From a virus: a stretch of DNA of 35,128 bases. The position numbers and the translations under genes were made by a program. The stretch covers positions 1 through 35,128 of the IMG/VR virus record IMGVR_UViG_3300047316_000240, one strand, 5' to 3'. Shown here piece by piece: positions 1 through 6,724 of the stretch. Numbering within the stretch: position 1 is the first letter of the stretch; every line of letters starts with the position of its first letter. A model generated the notes under the pieces. It did not search any database. It was not told the DNA's origin and saw only the letters and a program-made list of their open reading frames with translations.

Positions 1-176
1 GAACGACCGGCGCTGCGAACGACCGGCGCTGCGAACGACCGGCGCTGCGAACGACCGGCGCTGCGAACGACCGGCGCTGCGAACGACCGGCGCTGCGAAC
101 GACCGGCGCTGCGAACGACCGGCGCTGCGAACGACCGGCGCTGGGAACGACTGGCGCTGCGAACGACCGGCGCTGC
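1..176. repeat. 11-copy 16-bp tandem repeat
   Basis: Eleven head-to-tail copies of gaacgaccggcgctgc. Copies 9 and 10 carry single substitutions (positions 144 and 152) and the rest are identical. A 16-bp period is not a multiple of three, so it is unlikely to be coding. It starts at base 1, so the array may continue beyond the window or be a collapsed assembly edge. It sits directly upstream of the first promoter. Function unknown. Confidence 0.95.
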
Positions 177-192
177 GGCCCACACGCCACAA

Positions 193-238
193 CCACGTGG
201 GACGTGATGTTGACAATCAAGATTACGTTGATTACTAT
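193..238 (+). promoter_or_regulatory. Promoter with CACGT-GGG-ACGTG operator
   Basis: A consensus sigma70-type promoter: TTGACA at 210-215, a 17-bp spacer, and TACTAT at 233-238. Directly upstream lies a perfect inverted repeat CACGT-GGG-ACGTG at 194-206. A 22-bp block covering this repeat up to TTGAC is repeated identically at 2289-2310. The predicted transcription start (about 245-246) coincides with the ATG at 246, so the first mRNA may be leaderless. Confidence 0.75.
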
Positions 239-245
239 CTAGCTC

Positions 246-527
246 ATGACAACGAACATCGGAAACGGCTGGCCGGTCATCGACGTGCGACGCGACGCCA
301 ACGATCGCGTGACGATTTATCTGCGGATACCGGCGGACCTTGCCACGCCAATCGACGGCGGTTGCGCGTGCGACTGGTGTAAGGCACATCCGGCCAACAC
401 GCCGACGTGGGATTGTCTGGCCGTCTGTGACACACACGGCGATCACAGTTGGACGGTTCACTATCCCACCACGAACGTCAGTAAAGCCGAGCGCGATCGT
501 GGGTATGAGATGCGGAGAAAAGGCTAA
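246..527 (+). CDS. Small Cys-rich hypothetical protein
   Basis: A 93-aa protein of no recognised family. The middle contains CACDWC followed by further Cys and His residues (AVCDTHGDH), which suggests a bound metal, probably zinc; this is inference. It starts at the ATG 7 bases after a TACTAT -10 box, with no ribosome binding site, which points to leaderless translation. Its stop codon overlaps the next start in TAATG, so the two genes are translationally coupled. It is the first gene of the rightward early block. Confidence 0.7.
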   Translation: MTTNIGNGWPVIDVRRDANDRVTIYLRIPADLATPIDGGCACDWCKAHPANTPTWDCLAVCDTHGDHSWTVHYPTTNVSKAERDRGYEMRRKG

Positions 528-748
528 TGACACGAACCGAGCAACAGGCGATCGCCGACCAGATGATCGGCGCGGCGCAACAGTTGGAGAAGACGGCGCG
601 CCAGCTCAAAGAGCAGGCCACCTCAGCCGAGGCCGCACCCGTGGAGAGGCCAGATAACCGCGACACCTGTTCTCACTGTGGGGAGCGTCACTCTAGCCAC
701 ATTGGTTGCCGGTCAGATTGGACTGGCGTTGACAAACATGGCCGCTAA
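527..748 (+). CDS. Small helical / CxxC protein, mosaic
   Basis: A 73-aa protein with a helical N-terminus rich in Gln, Glu and Lys (residues 1-33), then a linker AEAAPVERPD and a Cys/His segment CSHCGERHSSH, probably metal-binding. The start is coupled to the upstream stop (TAATG). The 26 bases encoding the linker are identical to a stretch of the minus-strand gene at 25550-25975. A second 26-base block just after this gene (751-776) matches the 3' end of that same gene. This looks like a recombinant relative of it. Function unknown. Confidence 0.65.
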   Translation: MTRTEQQAIADQMIGAAQQLEKTARQLKEQATSAEAAPVERPDNRDTCSHCGERHSSHIGCRSDWTGVDKHGR

Positions 749-799
749 GCCTGCCCTTCCCCCGTCCACGGAGCGCCCGCACGACTGAACCCCAAGCTC

Positions 800-910
800 G
801 TGCGGCAAGGCGCCCTGCACCAGAGCATCACGGCCGACTTGTGGCGGATGCACAAGTGGAGCGATATCGAGCGCACGGCGGCCTCGGCGCTCGCGGAGCT
901 GGCGTCATGA
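800..910 (+). pseudogene. Possible small gene or 3' gene remnant
   Basis: An open frame of about 36 codons whose stop TGA (908-910) overlaps the next ATG as ATGA, which favours real translation. The peptide (…ITADLWRMHKWSDIERTA…) looks like natural coding sequence. However, only a GTG at 800 or a CTG at 785 could start it, and neither has a convincing ribosome binding site. The DNA just upstream (751-776) is a duplicate of another gene's 3' end. It could be a short gene or the tail of a gene cut by recombination. Confidence 0.35.
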
Positions 911-1086
911 CGAACGCGGATCACATTATCGCCGACCTGATGCACGCGCTCGACCTGATCCGGCGCGAATCCGAGAAGCCCGATGCGAGCCGCCACTACA
1001 TCAACGGCGCGGCGGAACACGCGATGGCCACGTGCGATGCGCAGCGCGAACGCAATCGCGATGGTTACCTCGTGGTGAAGCGGTGA
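907..1086 (+). CDS. Small hypothetical protein
   Basis: A 59-aa predicted helical protein, MTNADHIIADLMHALDL at the start. The start was chosen because its ATG overlaps the preceding TGA (ATGA) and its own stop overlaps the next GTG (GTGA), so it sits in a run of coupled genes. No family recognised. The N-terminal pattern (short, acidic, helical) is common among small phage early proteins. Confidence 0.6.
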   Translation: MTNADHIIADLMHALDLIRRESEKPDASRHYINGAAEHAMATCDAQRERNRDGYLVVKR

Positions 1087-1295
1087 GCTGCCCCCGCTGC
1101 GGCGGCGTGCTCGAACTCGTGACGGACGGGACTATCGAGGTGCCGTTCGCCCCCGCGTTCCACCGGCGTGACCTGCCAATCCCGACCCGTGAAGTGGCGC
1201 GGCCGTTCATGGCCTGTACGGCCTGCGAATACTGCGAACAGATCATCCCGGCGCATCACCTAGACCACGACGTGGTACGTAACCTTGACAGCTAA
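1083..1295 (+). CDS. Zinc-ribbon-like small protein
   Basis: A 70-aa protein with two Cys pairs, CPRCG near residue 3 and CTACEYC near residue 45, followed by a His-rich stretch (AHHLDHD). This is the layout of a small zinc ribbon. GTG start, overlapping the previous TGA as GTGA. Such proteins in phages often bind nucleic acid or host proteins, but nothing here indicates a specific partner. Confidence 0.65.
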   Translation: MSCPRCGGVLELVTDGTIEVPFAPAFHRRDLPIPTREVARPFMACTACEYCEQIIPAHHLDHDVVRNLDS

Positions 1296-1369
1296 GGTTG
1301 CGATTCGCCACGCTGTGGAGCCATGACGCCCAATTACACACGACAACCACGTGACAGGAGACCAGACCC

Positions 1370-1663
1370 ATGACTGAACGCGAGATGACGATTCACGGAC
1401 TGCGCGAACTGGCGGACTTTCTGGAGGCCCACCCGGTGGTTCCGCTCTCGGGCCATCGGATCAACGAGTTTATCGACACCCGCGACGAGTGGGAGGCGAT
1501 TCATGCGGCGGCGACGACGATGACGACGTTCAAGACGTCCGATTTCTGTGTCCTGCGGAAAGCATTCTCGGGCGGCGTCGTACTGGACCTCAACATCGAA
1601 CGGCCGCCCCAAGACGAGGACGCGATCCCCGACGAGACCACCCCCCCATTCGGCTCCGTGTAA
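1370..1663 (+). CDS. Hypothetical protein
   Basis: A 97-aa acidic protein with no recognised family. A GGAG ribosome binding site lies about 10 bases before the ATG. The 75-base gap upstream (1296-1369) contains a half-like copy of the promoter repeat (ccacgtgac, 1347-1355), so a regulated promoter may start here. Confidence 0.65.
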   Translation: MTEREMTIHGLRELADFLEAHPVVPLSGHRINEFIDTRDEWEAIHAAATTMTTFKTSDFCVLRKAFSGGVVLDLNIERPPQDEDAIPDETTPPFGSV

Positions 1664-1678
1664 AAGGACGAACAGACG

Positions 1679-2047
1679 ATGGCCGATACCGCCGCTGATT
1701 TGAAAAAATATGCACGGAATCACGCAGAAAGCATCGCAGCCGAGGTTGGGTTGAGTGCTGAGGAATTAAACAGAGTTCTTCATGGCCGTCCCATGACACA
1801 GATCGCAGAACTCTACACGGCACTCCTGAAAGCGGGACTTGAGGAAGGCACCGCACGGGCCGCGGCCACCTCGGTGATGGGGGTTCAGGACTACGAACAA
1901 CTCGCCACCAAGGCGGATCTTCGAGAACTCCGTTCGGAACTTCACGCGGACATGGGTCGGATGCAAGCCGACATCATTAAGTGGAACCTCGTGATCCTTG
2001 GCTTCATGACCGCGCTGTTTTCGGGTCTGGTGACGCTGCTGAAGTGA
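1679..2047 (+). CDS. DUF1640-like coiled-coil membrane protein (copy A)
   Basis: A 122-aa protein. A predicted helical N-terminus (1-38) is followed by a segment beginning MTQIAELYTALLKAGL, the motif QLATKADLRELRSEL (coiled coil), and a single C-terminal membrane helix (about 100-121, GFMTALFSGLVTLLK). This architecture resembles the DUF1640/CCDC90-type coiled-coil membrane proteins found in bacteria and phages. A clear paralogue (31705-31959) lies on the opposite strand at the other end of the window. A single C-terminal anchor with a coiled coil would allow a holin- or spanin-like or membrane-tethering role, but that is speculation. Confidence 0.75.
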   Translation: MADTAADLKKYARNHAESIAAEVGLSAEELNRVLHGRPMTQIAELYTALLKAGLEEGTARAAATSVMGVQDYEQLATKADLRELRSELHADMGRMQADIIKWNLVILGFMTALFSGLVTLLK

Positions 2048-2054
2048 GAGCCAC

Positions 2055-2261
2055 ATGACCGAACACGAGATCCGCGTGCAGATTCACGCCATCCTCAACG
2101 CGCACGATCAAGCCCTGAACGCGATCCGGGTCGCGCGCACCCGCACCGACGAGGCGGCACGCGCCGCGGACGATGCGATCGTCAGCGCGATCGACGCCAA
2201 CCGGGCCGCGCTGCACCTGCTCAATCGTCTGATGGATGAAGGCGTGCAGCCCGACACCTAG
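2055..2261 (+). CDS. Small helical hypothetical protein
   Basis: A 68-aa protein rich in Ala, Arg and Asp, predicted to be almost entirely helical (MTEHEIRVQIHAILNAHDQA). It follows the DUF1640-like gene by 7 bases with a GAG-type ribosome binding site. No family recognised. Confidence 0.6.
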   Translation: MTEHEIRVQIHAILNAHDQALNAIRVARTRTDEAARAADDAIVSAIDANRAALHLLNRLMDEGVQPDT

Positions 2262-2288
2262 ACGCCACTCGCCACATCACGTCCGCCA

Positions 2289-2335
2289 CCACGTGGGACG
2301 TGATGTTGACCGCGGGCCGTGATGTTGATTATCTT
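2289..2335 (+). promoter_or_regulatory. Second copy of the CACGT-operator promoter
   Basis: Bases 2289-2310 repeat the 22-bp block at 193-214 exactly, including the inverted repeat CACGT-GGG-ACGTG (2290-2302). The -35 is TTGACC (2306-2311) and the best -10 is TATCTT (2330-2335, 18-bp spacer). A degenerate third copy (2535-2558, CACGTGAGACGGG) precedes the ribbon-helix-helix gene. Confidence 0.65.
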
Positions 2336-2354
2336 GATAGCGAAGGAGACATCG

Positions 2355-2531
2355 ATGGATGACCGGGAACGCGCGATTGCGCGCAAGATCTACGAGCTGC
2401 ATCTGCAGTTATGGGACGCGCAGGGTGACGAAATCGCCGCCCTGCGTCGCGCGAATGAGGCGTTGCAGAAATCGCACGAAACCATCGGTGAACTGATGAA
2501 GCTCACCGGCGAGCTGATCGGGTTCTCGTGA
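2355..2531 (+). CDS. Small helical hypothetical protein
   Basis: A 58-aa highly charged, predicted coiled-coil protein (MDDRERAIARKIYELHLQLW). The start at 2355 was chosen because AAGGAG stands 8 bases before it; an upstream ATG at 2319 lies inside the promoter. First gene after the second CACGT promoter. Function unknown. Confidence 0.65.
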   Translation: MDDRERAIARKIYELHLQLWDAQGDEIAALRRANEALQKSHETIGELMKLTGELIGFS

Positions 2532-2590
2532 CGACCACGTGAGACGGGATGGGTGACCGTGAATAGCGAAAGGGAGACAGGTTAAAACCG

Positions 2591-2746
2591 ATGGCGAGTT
2601 TTGTGATTCGACACATTGACGATGGGGTCTGGAAACAGGCCAAGAGCAAGGCGGCGCTCGAAGGCATCACGATGAAACAAAAGATCGTGGAGCTGATTGT
2701 GACGTGGACGAAGGCGCCCGCGGCCTCCACCAAAAAGCGCGGATGA
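2591..2746 (+). CDS. Ribbon-helix-helix (Arc/CopG-type) regulator
   Basis: A 51-aa protein. An N-terminal beta strand (SFVIRHIDD) and two helices (VWKQAKSKAALEG; TMKQKIVELIVTW) match the Arc/CopG/MetJ fold, whose members dimerise and place the paired strand in the DNA major groove. Members of this size bind short inverted repeats. A degenerate copy of the CACGT operator lies 33-56 bases upstream, so it may control itself and the two CACGT promoters; this is inference. Its stop overlaps the next ATG (ATGA). Confidence 0.75.
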   Translation: MASFVIRHIDDGVWKQAKSKAALEGITMKQKIVELIVTWTKAPAASTKKRG

Positions 2747-3159
2747 AGCCCACACAAGCGCCCGCGACATTTGTGGACCCCACCACGCACGCCCGCATTC
2801 TTGGTCAGGGCTTTGCGACACACGACCACCGGCCGTTGCTGGTGATCGGGCGGCACCAGTGGAACCGCTGGAGCCTCGGCCGGCTGGGCTGTCCGCATCC
2901 GATGGCCGCGGCCAAACTGAATCGCGTCATTCAGCAGATGCAGATTACGACGCTGGGCGATCTGGCCGACCGCGCGCACGAAATCGGCTGTTTCAAAGGG
3001 CTCGGCGTCACGTCGTACTGGACCGTACTGGCGATACTCGAAGGCGCCGGCTACAACGTCGAACAGGTGCATGCCGCCGACGTGACCTATCAGACGATCA
3101 AGGGGCGCGCGTTGAAGGAGGAGGCCACACCGAAGCCTCGCAAGAAGCGCCGCCGCTAA
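2743..3159 (+). CDS. Hypothetical protein with helix-hairpin-helix-like segment
   Basis: A 138-aa protein. Residues about 65-105 (ITTLGDLADRAHEIGCFKGLG) have the spacing of a helix-hairpin-helix or RNA polymerase alpha-C-terminal-like motif, and the C-terminus is a basic tail (KPRKKRRR). Both suggest nucleic-acid binding. Start at 2743 overlaps the regulator stop. No family could be assigned with confidence. Confidence 0.6.
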   Translation: MKPTQAPATFVDPTTHARILGQGFATHDHRPLLVIGRHQWNRWSLGRLGCPHPMAAAKLNRVIQQMQITTLGDLADRAHEIGCFKGLGVTSYWTVLAILEGAGYNVEQVHAADVTYQTIKGRALKEEATPKPRKKRRR

Positions 3160-3201
3160 CACGCCACACGCACGTACCACACGAGGGGGGATGGAGAGCG
3201 A

Positions 3202-3768
3202 ATGAATAAAGCCGAATTGCACGCGTTCGCCGCGGCCGGCGTCGCGCAGAAGGTCGCCGCGATCGAACAGGAGTTAGGGATCTACCATCGCGAATGGCCG
3301 GAACTCTTTCTGAGTCCGACCGCGCCGCAACTCCTGAAGGCGCCACTGCGCACCTATGGGACCGGGAACGGGCACTGGCCGATCGTCGCCACGAAGCCTC
3401 ACGAGGCACCGGCGGCCGACGCGCTGACGATCGATACACTGCTCGCCGAGCGCCACGAGCGCCACAGGAATGCCGTCAAAGCCTCATGGACGCCGGCCCG
3501 TCGCGCCAAACAAGCGCGGCTGATGAAGGCACGCCGGAAGGGGAGCGCCATCTTGAAGGGCCACCGCGCAGGCAAGCGGATCGGTGGACGCGTCGTGGAT
3601 GGTGTGCATGCGTACCTGCAGGCCCACGGCGAATCGAGTCTCAAAGAACTGATGCAGGCGACGAAGACGGGCGCCTCGAACGTCGTCTCCACGATGCAGA
3701 GTGGATTGAAATCCGGCCGGTTCGTGCGGGTCAGGAAAGGCCGCTATACCTTGGGACCGCAGGCATGA
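3202..3768 (+). CDS. Basic protein with C-terminal winged-helix-like region
   Basis: A 188-aa protein. The middle (about 95-135) is very rich in Arg and Lys. The C-terminus (about 138-185) has the pattern of a winged helix: helix (HAYLQAHGESSLKELMQAT), recognition-like helix (NVVSTMQSGLKSG), then a strand pair (FVRVRKGRYTL). Probably DNA-binding. A purine-rich AGGGGGGATGGAGAG precedes the ATG. Its stop overlaps the next gene in ATGA. Confidence 0.65.
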   Translation: MNKAELHAFAAAGVAQKVAAIEQELGIYHREWPELFLSPTAPQLLKAPLRTYGTGNGHWPIVATKPHEAPAADALTIDTLLAERHERHRNAVKASWTPARRAKQARLMKARRKGSAILKGHRAGKRIGGRVVDGVHAYLQAHGESSLKELMQATKTGASNVVSTMQSGLKSGRFVRVRKGRYTLGPQA

Positions 3769-4124
3769 CCACCCCGCCACCCCGCGGCCGGCGGTCGTCG
3801 GCGACCGCGCAACGTGATGCGGCGCGGCGCAATCGCTACGAAATCTTGTACGAGCGCAATCTTCTCTTGCGGTTGTTGTGCGCGCACTTTCCCGCGCACG
3901 TGGCGCCGGCGGCGACCGCGAAATCGCCCACCGACACATGGCGGTGGGTCGTGTGCGTCCACACGCCCACTGGGAAATTCACATGGAAGATCACCGACGA
4001 GGATCGGACCACGGTGTTTGTGGCCCTGAACGAACGGCCCGATGATTGGGACCGCCACACGCATGGCGACAAGATCGCCGGCCTTGAAGATCTCGTGGAT
4101 CTGAAAGCGCCGCTGGCATGGTAG
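3765..4124 (+). CDS. Hypothetical phage protein
   Basis: A 119-aa protein with an Arg-rich N-terminus and a compact C-terminal part rich in Trp and Asp (DTWRWVVCVHTPTGKFTWKI). The start at 3765 overlaps the upstream TGA. No catalytic motif or known family was recognised. Confidence 0.65.
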   Translation: MTTPPPRGRRSSATAQRDAARRNRYEILYERNLLLRLLCAHFPAHVAPAATAKSPTDTWRWVVCVHTPTGKFTWKITDEDRTTVFVALNERPDDWDRHTHGDKIAGLEDLVDLKAPLAW

Positions 4125-4137
4125 TGGAGGAGAGACA

Positions 4138-4356
4138 ATGAGCCTTCGTCTTGGCGCGCTGCATGATGCGTTACTCGACCCCGGCAACGCGGAGAAAGCC
4201 TTGCGGGCCGCCGAGGAAGTCGCCGGCTACGAAAGTCGACTGGCGTCGATCGACAGTCGGTTGCTGTTGCTCACGTGGATGATGGGGGTCGTCATCGCGC
4301 TGCTCACCGGAGTGTTCTGGCAGGGCTTCGCCATCATGGGCCGATTACCAAGGTGA
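4138..4356 (+). CDS. Small single-membrane-helix protein
   Basis: A 72-aa protein: amphipathic helix (1-40), then one membrane helix (about 42-64, LLLLTWMMGVVIALLTGVFW) and a short basic tail. GGAGGAG precedes the ATG. Size and topology would fit a holin- or spanin-like partner, but no lysin lies beside it, so the role is undetermined. Confidence 0.7.
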   Translation: MSLRLGALHDALLDPGNAEKALRAAEEVAGYESRLASIDSRLLLLTWMMGVVIALLTGVFWQGFAIMGRLPR

Positions 4357-4360
4357 GCCG

Positions 4361-4583
4361 ATGAGTTCAAGCAAAGGGGGATCGGTGACGAACTTCGATC
4401 GCGAGCTATGGCAGGCGGAGTTGCGGCGCGTCGAGGATGTGCTGAAGATTCGCGAGGAGACGATCCACCTTCGACTAACGGCTCGAACAGCGGATCAAGC
4501 AGGACCACGATGAGATCCGCGAATTGCGTGCGCTCGTGGATCGGCTCGCGCACGCACTCGCGTCACTCTCCCCGGTGATTTAG
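4361..4583 (+). CDS. Coiled-coil protein with apparent +1 frameshift
   Basis: The frame from ATG 4361 (AGGTGA upstream) reads a helical protein (LWQAELRRVEDVLKIREETI) and stops at 4511-4513. From about 4486 the +1 frame continues as RLEQRIKQDHDEIRELRALV and further to TAG at 4581-4583, completing a natural-looking coiled coil. The shift must occur around 4476-4485 (cttcgactaacggctcg). It could be a sequencing or assembly error, a real inactivating deletion, or programmed frameshifting; no classical slippery heptamer is visible. It ends head-to-head with the last virion gene, overlapping by 4 bases. Confidence 0.5.
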
Positions 4584-4873
4584 AACGCGCCGACGCCCCA
4601 CAAGAGGCGCACGAAGGCGCGGAAATCTTTCGCCGCGGGCAAGGCGGCGCTCCCGGTCCAGATCGTCCCGAGCTGTGTGAGATCGGCATAGGCCGATTTC
4701 AGCGTCGCGACTTCCCCGGCGGTGTAGCCGAGCGCGATCAGGTCGGGGTCGGCGGTGCTCGCGAGAAAGGTTTGCAGCGTCGCGACATCTTCGAAGGCGC
4801 GTTGAAAGTTCCGCGCAGTGTCGCCGGCGCGCTGGTCGATCTCGTTCTTGGTAACGGGGAGTCCCACACTCAT
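4580..4873 (-). CDS. Small late structural-region protein
   Basis: A 97-aa mostly helical protein (KNEIDQRAGDTARNFQRAF). It is the last gene of the leftward virion operon, directly after the fibre. Small proteins in this place in phages may be fibre chaperones or head-associated proteins, but no specific family is recognised. It converges on the coiled-coil gene at 4361-4583. Confidence 0.7.
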   Translation of the reverse strand: MSVGLPVTKNEIDQRAGDTARNFQRAFEDVATLQTFLASTADPDLIALGYTAGEVATLKSAYADLTQLGTIWTGSAALPAAKDFRAFVRLLWGVGAF

Positions 4874-4891
4874 AACATCGCATCCCTTCTC

Positions 4892-5938
4892 TTAGACCAC
4901 TTCGCCGAACCACGACCCATAGATGAACAATGACCCAGCCGCAAAGGTGCCGTTAGACCCTTTCATAATATTCAGGTAGTTCGCCCCCGGCGGACCGGCT
5001 GGTGGGATGGCGACGTACGGGAATCCGGCTGAATCCGTCGTAAATCCAATGGCGAAATATGCGTTAGTCAGGAGCTTATGGCCACCAAACTGACCGTTAA
5101 AGATATTTAGTGCAGTTGGCGCCCCACCGACCGTCGTTGTGAGTATCTGAAACACGATAAAGATCATGCGCCCCGTTAACTTGTAGCTCATCGCGCCGAT
5201 GTTGCCGGAGGCGACCGTCCATGTGCCACCGCCACCAGTAGCCGTAAAATCGGCCGCATTGAATGGGGGCGTGATCCATTCGCCTTGGTCGTGCGCGACT
5301 AACTCCCAGCGGTTTATCAAAGTACCATCGTAAATGTACGTCGCTGAACCACAGGTCACGACCGAACGGGCGAGCGCGGTCGGAGCCGCCGTGGCCCAAT
5401 TTAATAACCGATTCGCCACGAGCGAACCACTATTGCTCGGCGCTAGGTTGACTTGGGCACCTAGCGCGATAATTGTGAGGCGTTGCCCCGACACCCCGCC
5501 AGACAATCCCGTGATCGTCAGCGGCACTCCGGAGTTGGTGCAGTACAGGACCGAACAGCCGGGAATCAGCGGGAAATCATTGACCGTGCCCGTGAGGCCC
5601 GTGATCTGCGTGATGCCGCCGCCGGAGCCCGGCACGATCGTGGTGACCGCGAGGATGTTGTCGCGCGTGGCGAGCACGGCGCCGTGAGCCGGTGGCACGG
5701 CTGGCATTTCATACACGAACTTGTAGGAAATGCCGCCCGTGAGAAACGCGACGAACCGCCCATCACTGCCTGCCACGATCGGGTTGGTGTTGGGGACCGT
5801 TAACCCGACATCGGTGTACGTCGGCGTGGGCGTCGTCGTCCCGGCGATGTAGGTCCAGACGAGCCCGCCACTGACGGGGACGCCATTGGCGTCGACCACG
5901 TGCAGGTCGGGATCCGGTGCATAAGTGCCAGTGGCCAA
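4892..5938 (-). CDS. Tail fibre / receptor-binding protein
   Basis: A 348-aa protein. The N-terminal about 75 residues (DPDLHVVDANGVPVSGGLVW … GSDGRFVAFL) follow a pattern common at the virion-attachment end of phage tail fibres and spikes. The rest is rich in Gly, Thr, Asn and Val and poor in charge, typical of beta-structured trimeric fibres. It lies at the end of the virion operon, where P22-like phages carry the tailspike. No enzymatic motif was seen. The distal half is presumably host-specific; that is inference. Confidence 0.75.
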   Translation of the reverse strand: MATGTYAPDPDLHVVDANGVPVSGGLVWTYIAGTTTPTPTYTDVGLTVPNTNPIVAGSDGRFVAFLTGGISYKFVYEMPAVPPAHGAVLATRDNILAVTTIVPGSGGGITQITGLTGTVNDFPLIPGCSVLYCTNSGVPLTITGLSGGVSGQRLTIIALGAQVNLAPSNSGSLVANRLLNWATAAPTALARSVVTCGSATYIYDGTLINRWELVAHDQGEWITPPFNAADFTATGGGGTWTVASGNIGAMSYKLTGRMIFIVFQILTTTVGGAPTALNIFNGQFGGHKLLTNAYFAIGFTTDSAGFPYVAIPPAGPPGANYLNIMKGSNGTFAAGSLFIYGSWFGEVV

Positions 5939-5947
5939 GTCGTTCTC

Positions 5948-6724
5948 CTAATCGCGCTGGAGGAAATCCGCCACCGTATTGGGCGGGCCGGGTGGTGGAG
6001 CCGGCGCGGCCGCTGGACGGGACGCCGCGGACGACTGTGAGGCCGTCATCCGATCCGTAATCGCTTTGACAGCATCGACACGAGACAGGCCGTACTGCAT
6101 GAGTGCGGCGATGCCGTCTTGGACCTTCCCGGCCAGCATATTCACCAGGGCCGGATGGGCGGCCTTATCGGCCTCCGATCGCGGTGCCCCCACACTCACG
6201 CCCAGTGTGCCGATGTCCGTCCGCTTAGGGTTGGCCATCTGCGCCAGATCAAGAAACGATTGCGCGCCGCCGATCGTCGCCAAACTCTGGGCAAACGGCG
6301 CGACGGCGTCCAGCACGGCCGCCACGGGCCGGGCGACGGCTTGCAGCCCTTTGCCAAGGAAATAGCCGCCTTTCCCGGCCTGCCAGCCGGCGAGCGGCGC
6401 GGCGACGATTTCCGACAGGTTACCTGTGTACGCGCCATGACCGAGCGCGCCGAGGGTTGTGGCTGTGCGCGCGACGGTCCCGGCCATCCGGGGCACGTTC
6501 GGATTCGTGGCCACTTCTGCGGCGGCTTTCGCCATGGCTGGGACGATTGCCTGACCGCCAGCCACCATGGCCGGTCCTCCCCAATTCGAGCCCTGTGGGG
6601 GCGCTGGGGCCGCCGCAGGGGGCATGGTGCTGAGCGCCGCACTGATCTCCGCCGGCGTGAAATCGGCCGGGAAGACGTTGGGCTTCCCGTCAAAGATCAC
6701 CGTCTGTGTCTGCGGATCAGGCAT
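5948..6724 (-). CDS. Ejection-type / internal virion protein
   Basis: A 258-aa protein. The N-terminus (TVIFDGKPNVFPADFTPAEI) resembles N-termini of proteins in the ejection cluster of many podovirus-like phages. An Ala/Gly-rich, partly hydrophobic middle (about 50-150) and Pro/Ala-rich ends follow. The start overlaps the upstream stop (TAATG). By synteny it belongs with the proteins that leave the capsid with the DNA and form a channel through the cell envelope. No enzymatic domain recognised. Confidence 0.65.
   Translation of the reverse strand: MPDPQTQTVIFDGKPNVFPADFTPAEISAALSTMPPAAAPAPPQGSNWGGPAMVAGGQAIVPAMAKAAAEVATNPNVPRMAGTVARTATTLGALGHGAYTGNLSEIVAAPLAGWQAGKGGYFLGKGLQAVARPVAAVLDAVAPFAQSLATIGGAQSFLDLAQMANPKRTDIGTLGVSVGAPRSEADKAAHPALVNMLAGKVQDGIAALMQYGLSRVDAVKAITDRMTASQSSAASRPAAAPAPPPGPPNTVADFLQRD

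Noticed and set aside
1-176. CRISPR array
   Set aside because: The 16-bp copies are directly adjacent with no spacers, and no cas gene is present.
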